64,000 nt of DNA, from positions 62,001 to 126,000 of the forward strand of contig CAZQSQ010000001.1 in the NCBI GenBank assembly GCA_964596325.1, written 5' to 3'. The notes below the pieces were generated by a model. It was given only the letters and a program-made list of their open reading frames with translations, ran no database searches and was not told the origin of the DNA. The stretch comes from JBAZJI01 sp964596325. Its GTDB lineage: Bacteria; Patescibacteriota; Minisyncoccia; Minisyncoccales; JAGOPM01. Shown piece after piece: positions 50,392 to 59,244 of the stretch (positions within the stretch are counted from its first letter, which is position 1; each line of letters opens with the position of its first letter). The position numbers were made by a program, and so were the translations under genes.

Positions 50392-53300
50392 TTATTTGAA
50401 CGGTATCGGGTTAGCTGAATCAACCGGCTTGCCGTTAACATAGATGCGCGCTCCGACACAAAATCCGCTGTTCTTTAGGAATAAATAGTCAGGATTAAAA
50501 CTATAAATTCCCTTAGAGTCAACTTTGGTCCCGGCGCGGCCCATTTCAATGGCAATGGCTTTATTGTCGCAAGGATACAAGATGAATTGTGGCTTATAGT
50601 TTGCCGCTGTTCCGGCTTTAGCCCCAATGATTTGGGCTTGCATCTTGGAACCGCCATCCCCGGAAGTAGCGCTCTTAATCATGACTCTTAAGCCACCAGC
50701 CTCAAGACATGGCCCCTCATTGGAGAGGATGTATTTGGCCGCTTCCATCTGGCATTTATCATCAAAGGTTTGGTAATCGTAGGAGCCCGCACTGCTAAGC
50801 ACCTTGCCGCAGACCTGACTGCAACCCTTGCTGCAACCGCAATCCGATTTGGTTTCCATGCCCGCACCGCATTGATTGTTCTCAAATTTTTCAGGCATGG
50901 CGTCGATTATGTTTTTCTTCAAATAATTTAACTGGGAATGCTCGCGATCAAAACTGAATCTTCCAACGCCTTCCCGAAGCTTTAATGAATAATATGCGCC
51001 AAAGCCCACTGGCTGATATGTATAGAAAATCCCCACTCCCTTATAGCATTCGCAATTAGAGGCACTACGATAATTTGGATTGCTCGCCCATCCATTTAGA
51101 ACTTCCTTAGCTTTTTTGTCAGCTTCCTCTTCACTCTTAAAGCTTGTCTGAGCTGCTTTCCCATTGTCTAGATTGGAGCCGGTTATTGACACAGCGTATT
51201 CGTTGCATACAGGATTATATTCGACAAAATATGACGTTTTGTTGTAGCAGCGTTGCGAGACCTTAAATCCGTCAATTTGCTGCCAAATATTATCGTCATC
51301 GCCCCGACCGCAAGTATTAGTACATTTCTTGATGCCAGTCATTCCTTGCGAAATAGGAGCTAATTTCTCGCAACAAGTTTGATTAGCTTTCACCACCTCT
51401 CCTTCCTTGATGCAAGTTGACAGGTCAACCTTCTTAACACAAACATCATTCTTTAATTCAAACCCTTCACAGCATTTTCCAGCGCCAGTCAAAGGAGATT
51501 GGCCATCTTTGCCGCATTTTTCGCAAAGAACATTACTACTATCGTAAAACTCCACCAATCCTGTGCAGCACGGCAAATCGCTGCCGGCACCCACAACCAT
51601 AGCCTCGCCTTCTTTAATGCATTGCCTTATAATCTCACAACTCTGCGCATTGAAATTGGTGGCACCGTTGACTAATTGGACAACCGTTTGGCCGCTGGCC
51701 ACCGCAGATGATTTGCCAGCTAAAAGTATTGCCCCGCTATTTTTCTTCACCTTTACCTGATATTTAACAATCGTCTGATCTTGAAAATCATTAACCGGCA
51801 CTTCGACAATGCTACCACTAGCGCTTGTATCTACGACATCAGGATTAAGGAAAAGTTTTACGCTTGCATTGCGGCATGTATCGGCTTTGAGCGAACAGGT
51901 CAGACTGATATTCAGTTCCTGAGTACAATCGTCCTTGCCAAAAGTTACTACATCGGCTCGGACAATCTTGCCGCCAGCCTCGGCCGCTCCGTAATTTAAG
52001 TAAATCATCTGCGTCTTGAATTGGGAATTAAGCGGGGAGGTTCCAAAGGAATCCTTAAGGGTTGACTCCTGGTAGAATAAATCCGTCTGACCATTATTCC
52101 AAGAAATATAATCAATAGTAGCTTGATAAAATGCATTTTTGAAAGCCGTAAAGGCAAATGCGACTGCGCATTTCTTAGTTGTACCCTCGCGGACTAAATA
52201 ATAATCTCCTTTAATTTCGGCGTCACAACCAATAGTCGAATCGAACTTCGGATGACTCTCGCCACTTGACGTTTTAACTGAAAATGAATAGGCACTGGGC
52301 GCCACCGATGCCCTTATTGGGAAATAAGCATCCCCGCCGATAGCAGTAATAGAGAACGTAATACTCCCTTCGGCGCTTTCTGGCTTAATACCTGCTGCGC
52401 TGACTTTATTAATCTTTGAGTCAACAAATTTCAATAAGACAGACGCTCCTTCTTTTTTGGGGATAAACTGCATGCCGCCCTTTGCGACCGCTGTCTTGCA
52501 ATCTTGGACTGCCGCTTCCACAAAGTATAATTGGCCTTCCTTCAAGCTAGAGCAATCACCGGTGTAAGTGAAAACGGGATTGGCCTTGGTGGGCATTTGG
52601 CTTACATGCAATGGCTCCATGGCCCGACCCGCAAAACCGGAAACATTGAACCAAGCATCTTTAATTTTGCCAGTAGCGGAAATCACCTCGCCGGTAAGCG
52701 TAAGCTTGCCATTGACACAAGTGGCAGGAGCAATGGCTTTGACTTGCAAGGCCTCATTGCCAAAATCCCCCACGCAAGCGCTTAAACAATTCTTTGCCTC
52801 GATGGACGGATTAACGGAAACTTTGGCATTCTTGTACGAGACATCAATCGATATAGACACATCGTCATTAATTAATCCAAGCAGAGTTGAGGTATATCCA
52901 TTCGAAGCGGTTGGATGCTCAATGCCTTGGAATCTTGAAGGTCCAAGGTTGAACTCCGGCCAAGCGTCTTGCACCAGCTTTCCATTTGCATCGAACACCT
53001 GCGCCTTAATATTGGCTTGGTATTTGCCAGTTTGAGTATCTAAGCACTTCACGTCCGTCATCCAAGCCTTGATCGTATAGTCACCCTGCCAATTCTTACA
53101 AGCTTCCTCAATGGCAGCAAAGGAAAGATTGGTCTGGGCATTATTATATTTGAATTGGATTTCTTTACCGGTATAAGTGGTAATAGGAGCACTCATTGAT
53201 ATCCAAGTATTACCCAATGAATCGGTCGGAGAGCTGATCTCAACAAAATCAGAAAATATTGTCCCCGGAATTGCATAGGAAATCTTGGCTCCGGAAACAA

Positions 53301-56300
53301 ACTTCTCAGCAATTGCCGCCTCTTTTAAGTTGACATTAACTTTAGTACTGAAATTCTTTCCGTCGGCGCAGCGAATATCGCTAAAGCTGGCCGTCATATG
53401 CAAGCTGGGCAGATTTGCACAATCCTTACTGCAATTAGCCGCAGTTTCTCCTTTGGCCGTATCACAAGTGCCATTACCACAGCAATGCTTAACCCTCATG
53501 CTCAAAGGCAAGAAAGCCGTACCGCCAACCACGGTTCTACCGGTATCAGAAGTAAATGTTTGCACCGTATATTTGCCAAAACTGAAAGTGAATGGGTTGG
53601 AAGTCAAAATGCTTGGTGTTGTCGGAATAGTGTAATTGGGCAGCCTGACATTGATGGTTTCGCCCGAAGCAACGCTAATACCGGAAATTGTAATGGAATA
53701 TCCCGGGGTCTGAGTATTAATATTCCAGAATGCCGGCGCCGTAGTCCTAACGATTCTGCCGTTTTGCATATAAAGCACGTCCATTGAAACATTCTGGCCG
53801 AAAATCGGCTTGCCGTTGAATGGGACAAACTTCATCAAAATTTTGACGCACCTGCCAGTCGCTTCACTGCCTAGCGGAACCTTGCAATTAGTTGAAAGGT
53901 TCATACCTGAGGCCACTTGGCATTCGCCAGTAGTTTTGCAATCAGCCGGTGTAGTGAAATTAGAGCTCAGCCCTCCCTCATTATTGGCATCGACCTCGTA
54001 TAAATATTTAGTATTGAGAGCCAAATCGCTGAATCTGGCCGTGTATTGGGCCGGATTGCCAATCGTTTCGCCGGCTCGCTTTGTAGCGATTTTCCGGCCT
54101 TGCGCATCAAAAAGCGTAACATTAACGACTGCATTATCAAGAGTGTATTTACCCATGGTTAAAACATCGCAATAAATATCCACCCCGGGCTTTTCGGTTA
54201 TATCAATGCAGTGATTCTGCACAGTGCACTTGGAAAATGCCATAGGACCCTTGCTCCCGCACTGCTGATTGGCTGTTATGGAATTGCCTCCGCAGTAGAG
54301 ACCATCTTTGCAATTACCCACCCCTGCTTCGTCTTCACAAGCTTTTTTGTAGACATTGGGCATTTGCACGCACTTTTGGGCAGCGTCACAATAAGAATAA
54401 TTGGATCTTCCGACGCACTTAGAATCCTTGTCGTAGTTGGAAGTACCCCCGCAATATAAGCCATCTTTGCAGTTGCCCGCGCCTGCTTCGTCTTCGCAGG
54501 CTTTTTTGTAAACGTTAGACATCTGTATACAGCTGCCTAAAGAATTGCAATACGAGTAATTTCCCTTTTGCTCCTGTCTGCAAATTCCATTCGGAGAAAC
54601 GGCTGATCCGCCGCAATAAGCCACGGGCATGCAATTACCCACCCCTGCCTCATCTTCGCAGGCTTTTTTGTAGACATTGGGCATATTGATGCAACTGCCT
54701 TGAGCGTTGCAATAAGAATAGCTTCCCCTTTGGGCGCAATTTTCAAATTCCACTGGGGAAGAAATATATCTTCGCCCAAGCACATTGCCTAAGACCGAGC
54801 TACCCGGCTCGTAAAATATTTGGCCGGGGGCACGACAGAAGTCACTGGTGCATTTTACCTTATAAATAACAGTCTTTGCCGCGCTATCGTTAGTCAATAT
54901 TCCGATATTTTGCGCAATAATCGTATCTTGGCCGCTGGGAATCAAAGTGGCTCCGCTTGGCGCGGCGCCATCATAAGCGATGCTGCGCCCGCCATAAAGG
55001 ACAAAATTGGAAATTAATCCAGTGCCCTTTGTTTGCCCTTGGCAAATGGAATCCTCGCCCTCGCAAACAAATGATAATTTAACATCAGCCGTACAATCAC
55101 CGGTTTTTGTGGCATCAACATTAACCACCACTCCTCCGGGGACGCGGCACTCTTTATTGCAAGAACCGTTAGTGTAGCATTTATTGCCGTCAGGAAGCTT
55201 GCCAGTTGCCTTGCACGAATTAATTGCACTTAAATCATAAACCTGCGTGCACTTCGGGCCGCAAGCAAAATATCCCGTGCATTTACTATTAGCATCGGCG
55301 AAACTTGTGCCTCCGCAATAAGAACCATCTTTGCAGTTGCCAGCGCCCGCTTCGTCTTCGCAAGCTTTTTTGTAGACGTTATTCATGGCAAGGCATTTGC
55401 CATAAGCATCGCAGTAGGAATAGTTGCCTAGGGAAGCGCAACCAGCGCAAAGATTGCGCGGATCAATAGTAATCGTGGCATTGTCCGGCCCGTATTCAGC
55501 CTTAAATGTATAAGTCCGAGTAAAGTCTTTTATATCGGTAATATAAACTTTGGCTTGGCCTTGGTAATCGGTCGGAATGTTTGTCGGATAATACGACGGA
55601 TTATCTGGCATGGAAATTTTCACGTAACCACCGCCAACCGGCTGAGTTCCTTTGGTCAGAGTAATGACATACCAGCCCTCAAATTTGCACCGCGTACACT
55701 TTTCGGCAAAAGCCGGATCGCGGGTAATCTTTACGGAATATCCTCCGCCGCATCTTAAATCCTTATCAGAAGAACTTCCGCCGCAGTATAAACCATTGAT
55801 GCAATTTCCCTTGCCCGCTTCGTCTTCGCAGGCAATCTTATAAACTCCGGGCATAGAAATGCATTTCCCGGTCGAAGCGCAGTATGAATAATCACCTTTT
55901 TGCTCGCCGGAACATTGCGCATTGGCGTCAACCGCATTTGTTTTAGAGCAATATTGCCCGGGCCAACAAGTGCCATGCTCGTTTCTGCAAAGACTCTCGC
56001 GGATGGTTGCGCTCTTGCATTGGGTTTTACCCAAAGACGCATCGTATTGGCACCAAGATAATAATTTAGGAGACTCGCAAGCCGCGTTCATATCATACTG
56101 GCTCGTGCCGCCGCAATATAAACCTGTTTTACAATTGCCCACGCCTGCCTCGTCTTCACAAGCTTTTTTCAAAACATTGGACATGGGGACACAGGTACCG
56201 TTAACACTACAGTAAGAATAATTGGCCTTTTGGGCGCACATTGAACTGGCAGTATAAGAAGTGCCGCCACAGTACAAACCGTCCTTACAATTACCCACGC

Positions 56301-59172
56301 CTGCTTCGTCCTCACAAGCCTTCTTTACGACGTTAGACATCTGTACACAAGCGCCACTAATGTTGCAATAAGAATAATTGGCTTTCTGAACACACATCGA
56401 ACTGGCAGTATAAGAGGTGCCACCACAGTATAAGCCGTCTTTACAATTACCCACACCAGCTTCATCTTCACAAGCCTTCTTTACGACATTAGACATTGGG
56501 ACGCAGCCGCCAGCAGTATTGCAATAGGAATAATTTCCTCTTTGAGCGCATTTAGAATCCTTGTCGTAGTAAGAGGTGCCGCCGCAGTACTTCCCGATAT
56601 AACATATACCGTGTTCATCCCGGCACGTGCCTTCAGCTATATAGGCAGTTTGGCAAATACCGCTAACGCACCAAGACATATCCTTTTTAACAACACATTT
56701 GGAATCCTTATCATAGTTGGAGGTGCCGCCGCAATATAAACCTGTTTTGCAATTACCCACGCCCGCTTCGTCTTCGCAGGCAGCTTTCAAGACATTGGGC
56801 ATCTGCACGCAAGTGCCCAAAGAACTGCAATAGGAGTAATTGGCTTTTTGGGCGCACATTGAGCTGGCGGTATAAGAGGTGCCACCACAGTATAAGCCGT
56901 CTTTACAATTGCCTACGCCTGCTTCGTCCTCACAGGCGGCCTTGGCAACATTTTGCATCGGAATACAAGCTCCGCTGGCACTACAATATGAATAGTTTCC
57001 TTTCTGGACGCATTTGGAGTTTTTATCGTAGTAGGAAGTGCCGCCGCAATATTTTCCTAAGATACAGGAACCATGTTCATCCCGACAAGTGCCTTCGGCC
57101 AGATAGGCGGTTTGGCAAATACCATTGGCATCACACCAAGAAAGATCTTTTTTGATAGCACACCTGGAATCCTTATCGTAGTAAGAGGTGCCGCCGCAGT
57201 ATTTTCCGGCATAGCATGTGCCATACTCGTCGCGGCAAGCCTGTTCACCTATAAAAGATGTTTTGCAAATTCCCGAAACATCACACCAAGACATATCTTT
57301 TGCGCAGGCATTCTGGCAAGTAGAATCGTTTGCATAACAAATTTGATTCGCACTTGAAAGACCATTGCTCGCGCACAATAACTTGTCGTTTAAGCTCGTA
57401 ATCGGCTGGCAACCGCTTGTATTGGAGCACCCGTAATACTTATTGCAATCCGACGGGCAGTTAGTTTGAGTCTCTCCAGCATCGCAAATGCCATCCCGAT
57501 CGCATGTCGTCGGCTTTTTGCAGGTATTAGCGCAAGTAGAATCGTTTTTATAACAAGTACGACCGGTGCAAGAAGCTAAAGCAATCTTATCGCAATATTG
57601 GCCATTACCATCGGCATAATTATAACAAGAATAATAAGTGTCCGTGGGCGGGGCCTCTTTGCAATTAGCGCAAACAGTTCTCGGATCAATAGTGGCCTGA
57701 GCCGTAGCTGTGCCGTAATCCACCTTAACCGTATAAGTAGTTGTCAAACTCGCCAAATTGGTAATCGTAATAGTATAAGTGCCATCGGAGGCAGTTTTTA
57801 CCTCATAAGAAGAACCGCTAGGTGTTGTCACGGTCACATAACCGCTCAGCGGATTACTACTACCGTCCTTTAAGGTAATTTTGAATTGGCCGGAATAATT
57901 GCAGTTCGGATAAGTGCCGCAGGTAGGTGTGCCAACAGCAGTAATGGAAAGGCTCGGGCCCGCCGCTTGCGGAGTATTAAATTTCCCAGCCGAAGAAAGC
58001 GTGACCTTGCCAGTGCTAATTTCCTTAACTACAAAATAAACTTCATAAGAAGTGCCGGCCACAAGGTTGCTACCGTCACTTTGATAAGTGTAAGAAGTTC
58101 CGGATTTCTTCGTTGAGTCAAGATCAATAGTTTTTCCACCGCCAATAACCCTAAATAACCCGCTATAATCACTAGTCAAAGCGCTCTTGGCGCCAGTACT
58201 ATCTTCCAGCCAAGCATCAGCCTCAAAATGAGCGGATGTTTTGGTGATATTGGAAATAGAAGGCGTCGTAACTTTGACCGACTTACTCGCAGTTGAGCAA
58301 GTAGAGATAGTCGTAATAATCGTATCAGTTCCCGCATTGCCCTCTGTTCCGGAATTATTAGTAGCATAGGCTCTAAACTTATAAGTGGAGGCCTTTTGCA
58401 GCCCTTTAATGGTCGCGCAGCAGTCCTTAGCTACACTGTCATAAGTGCCAGTATAAGATACGCCGCCAAAAACAATCTTGCAGGAACTTATGGATCCGCC
58501 GTTACCCGTATCAGTGATATAGCCGCAAACCTCTACACTATCCACCTTGCCAGTCTGGGTATTGCAAGTGCCAAGCGCATTGGAGTAGGACTTGTTTTTG
58601 ACAAGCGGGGCGCCACAGATACGAAAAGGCCTAGAGTAAATATTGGCCACATCGGAAGGCTGGGCGGCACAAATTTCAGTCCTGGAAAAAGCGACCCAAA
58701 TCTTGCACACATAGCCGGCATAATTGTTTATACTCCAATTATAAGATAAACTGGTGGCCGTCCCCAATTTTTGGCAACTGCCTATTTGCCCGGAATAAGA
58801 CCCATCACCATAATAAGTCAAATAACTTTCGGTCGAGTCCCAAAAAGAGGAGCCGGGCACGCAAGTATACCAAACGTTGGCTGCTTTAAGTGTGTAGCCT
58901 GCCGAATCTTTAAGGGGATTGGTAAAGCTGACTGCCACGCCTCTTCCACCCGAAGTCGGAATAGGCACGCAACCAGAGCTCATTAAGCTCTTATTAGTAC
59001 TGGCCGTATTAACAGCCGAGTCAACCATATTGGATTGCCCGATATTAAATCCCTTGAATCCGGATTTCAGGGTTGAGTCGACTCCCCCGAAACCAAGCGC
59101 AGTTTGTGGTAAAACCCACAACGCAACAATCAGCAAAGTTATCTTTGCTATTTGCTTAAAAATATTTTGCAT
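50392..59172 (-). CDS. Giant Cys-rich secreted repeat protein (2926 aa)
   Basis: A signal peptide (to about 28, QTALGFGG) precedes an N-terminal module (about 28-195) shared with the gene at 59245. Ig-like modules follow (SLSITAVGTPTCGTYPNC). From about 624 to 1142 is a tandem array of ten Cys-rich repeats of about 50 residues, with one more near 1250-1300 and three near 1482-1641. Two repeat types alternate. The Y-type reads NYSYC, then C, then ACEDEAGVGNCKDGLYCGGTS, then C (six Cys). The W-type reads SWC, then CRDEHGxC, then GKYCGGTSYYDKDSKC. Short CDxGET-NCPxDC motifs occur near 574 and 1910. The second half is further beta modules and Cys clusters. No C-terminal anchor, sortase motif or transmembrane segment is seen. 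An S-layer or adhesin-like role is inference. Confidence 0.88.
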   Translation of the reverse strand: MQNIFKQIAKITLLIVALWVLPQTALGFGGVDSTLKSGFKGFNIGQSNMVDSAVNTASTNKSLMSSGCVPIPTSGGRGVAVSFTNPLKDSAGYTLKAANVWYTCVPGSSFWDSTESYLTYYGDGSYSGQIGSCQKLGTATSLSYNWSINNYAGYVCKIWVAFSRTEICAAQPSDVANIYSRPFRICGAPLVKNKSYSNALGTCNTQTGKVDSVEVCGYITDTGNGGSISSCKIVFGGVSYTGTYDSVAKDCCATIKGLQKASTYKFRAYATNNSGTEGNAGTDTIITTISTCSTASKSVKVTTPSISNITKTSAHFEADAWLEDSTGAKSALTSDYSGLFRVIGGGKTIDLDSTKKSGTSYTYQSDGSNLVAGTSYEVYFVVKEISTGKVTLSSAGKFNTPQAAGPSLSITAVGTPTCGTYPNCNYSGQFKITLKDGSSNPLSGYVTVTTPSGSSYEVKTASDGTYTITITNLASLTTTYTVKVDYGTATAQATIDPRTVCANCKEAPPTDTYYSCYNYADGNGQYCDKIALASCTGRTCYKNDSTCANTCKKPTTCDRDGICDAGETQTNCPSDCNKYYGCSNTSGCQPITSLNDKLLCASNGLSSANQICYANDSTCQNACAKDMSWCDVSGICKTSFIGEQACRDEYGTCYAGKYCGGTSYYDKDSRCAIKKDLSWCDANGICQTAYLAEGTCRDEHGSCILGKYCGGTSYYDKNSKCVQKGNYSYCSASGACIPMQNVAKAACEDEAGVGNCKDGLYCGGTSYTASSMCAQKANYSYCSSLGTCVQMPNVLKAACEDEAGVGNCKTGLYCGGTSNYDKDSKCVVKKDMSWCVSGICQTAYIAEGTCRDEHGICYIGKYCGGTSYYDKDSKCAQRGNYSYCNTAGGCVPMSNVVKKACEDEAGVGNCKDGLYCGGTSYTASSMCVQKANYSYCNISGACVQMSNVVKKACEDEAGVGNCKDGLYCGGTSYTASSMCAQKANYSYCSVNGTCVPMSNVLKKACEDEAGVGNCKTGLYCGGTSQYDMNAACESPKLLSWCQYDASLGKTQCKSATIRESLCRNEHGTCWPGQYCSKTNAVDANAQCSGEQKGDYSYCASTGKCISMPGVYKIACEDEAGKGNCINGLYCGGSSSDKDLRCGGGYSVKITRDPAFAEKCTRCKFEGWYVITLTKGTQPVGGGYVKISMPDNPSYYPTNIPTDYQGQAKVYITDIKDFTRTYTFKAEYGPDNATITIDPRNLCAGCASLGNYSYCDAYGKCLAMNNVYKKACEDEAGAGNCKDGSYCGGTSFADANSKCTGYFACGPKCTQVYDLSAINSCKATGKLPDGNKCYTNGSCNKECRVPGGVVVNVDATKTGDCTADVKLSFVCEGEDSICQGQTKGTGLISNFVLYGGRSIAYDGAAPSGATLIPSGQDTIIAQNIGILTNDSAAKTVIYKVKCTSDFCRAPGQIFYEPGSSVLGNVLGRRYISSPVEFENCAQRGSYSYCNAQGSCINMPNVYKKACEDEAGVGNCMPVAYCGGSAVSPNGICRQEQKGNYSYCNSLGSCIQMSNVYKKACEDEAGAGNCKDGLYCGGTSNYDKDSKCVGRSNYSYCDAAQKCVQMPNVYKKACEDEAGVGNCKDGLYCGGNSITANQQCGSKGPMAFSKCTVQNHCIDITEKPGVDIYCDVLTMGKYTLDNAVVNVTLFDAQGRKIATKRAGETIGNPAQYTARFSDLALNTKYLYEVDANNEGGLSSNFTTPADCKTTGECQVASGMNLSTNCKVPLGSEATGRCVKILMKFVPFNGKPIFGQNVSMDVLYMQNGRIVRTTAPAFWNINTQTPGYSITISGISVASGETINVRLPNYTIPTTPSILTSNPFTFSFGKYTVQTFTSDTGRTVVGGTAFLPLSMRVKHCCGNGTCDTAKGETAANCSKDCANLPSLHMTASFSDIRCADGKNFSTKVNVNLKEAAIAEKFVSGAKISYAIPGTIFSDFVEISSPTDSLGNTWISMSAPITTYTGKEIQFKYNNAQTNLSFAAIEEACKNWQGDYTIKAWMTDVKCLDTQTGKYQANIKAQVFDANGKLVQDAWPEFNLGPSRFQGIEHPTASNGYTSTLLGLINDDVSISIDVSYKNAKVSVNPSIEAKNCLSACVGDFGNEALQVKAIAPATCVNGKLTLTGEVISATGKIKDAWFNVSGFAGRAMEPLHVSQMPTKANPVFTYTGDCSSLKEGQLYFVEAAVQDCKTAVAKGGMQFIPKKEGASVLLKFVDSKINKVSAAGIKPESAEGSITFSITAIGGDAYFPIRASVAPSAYSFSVKTSSGESHPKFDSTIGCDAEIKGDYYLVREGTTKKCAVAFAFTAFKNAFYQATIDYISWNNGQTDLFYQESTLKDSFGTSPLNSQFKTQMIYLNYGAAEAGGKIVRADVVTFGKDDCTQELNISLTCSLKADTCRNASVKLFLNPDVVDTSASGSIVEVPVNDFQDQTIVKYQVKVKKNSGAILLAGKSSAVASGQTVVQLVNGATNFNAQSCEIIRQCIKEGEAMVVGAGSDLPCCTGLVEFYDSSNVLCEKCGKDGQSPLTGAGKCCEGFELKNDVCVKKVDLSTCIKEGEVVKANQTCCEKLAPISQGMTGIKKCTNTCGRGDDDNIWQQIDGFKVSQRCYNKTSYFVEYNPVCNEYAVSITGSNLDNGKAAQTSFKSEEEADKKAKEVLNGWASNPNYRSASNCECYKGVGIFYTYQPVGFGAYYSLKLREGVGRFSFDREHSQLNYLKKNIIDAMPEKFENNQCGAGMETKSDCGCSKGCSQVCGKVLSSAGSYDYQTFDDKCQMEAAKYILSNEGPCLEAGGLRVMIKSATSGDGGSKMQAQIIGAKAGTAANYKPQFILYPCDNKAIAIEMGRAGTKVDSKGIYSFNPDYLFLKNSGFCVGARIYVNGKPVDSANPIPFK
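54240..57300 (-). repeat. Fourteen-copy Cys-rich coding repeat inside the giant protein
   Basis: Ten tandem units of about 150 bp lie at about 55745-57300, one unit near 55275-55430 and three near 54245-54730. Each encodes a six-Cys unit ending in YCGG(T/S)S. The order in the array is W W Y Y W Y Y Y W Y. Boundaries are approximate. Confidence 0.85.
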
Positions 59173-59197
59173 ATTTAATTTTAATGTATTGATTTTT

Positions 59198-59203
59198 ATT
59201 ATA
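59198..59203 (-). promoter_or_regulatory. Probable -10 box of the giant protein gene
   Basis: TATAAT about 25 bp before ATG 59172; a TTGGGG 18 bp upstream is a poor -35. Confidence 0.45.
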
Positions 59204-59244
59204 AGGCTATATATTTATTTTCCCCAAAATTATTATCCACAATG

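Noticed and set aside
54240..57300. CRISPR array, because of regular about 150-bp repeats
   Set aside because: The repeats are coding, in frame and without unique spacers of constant length.
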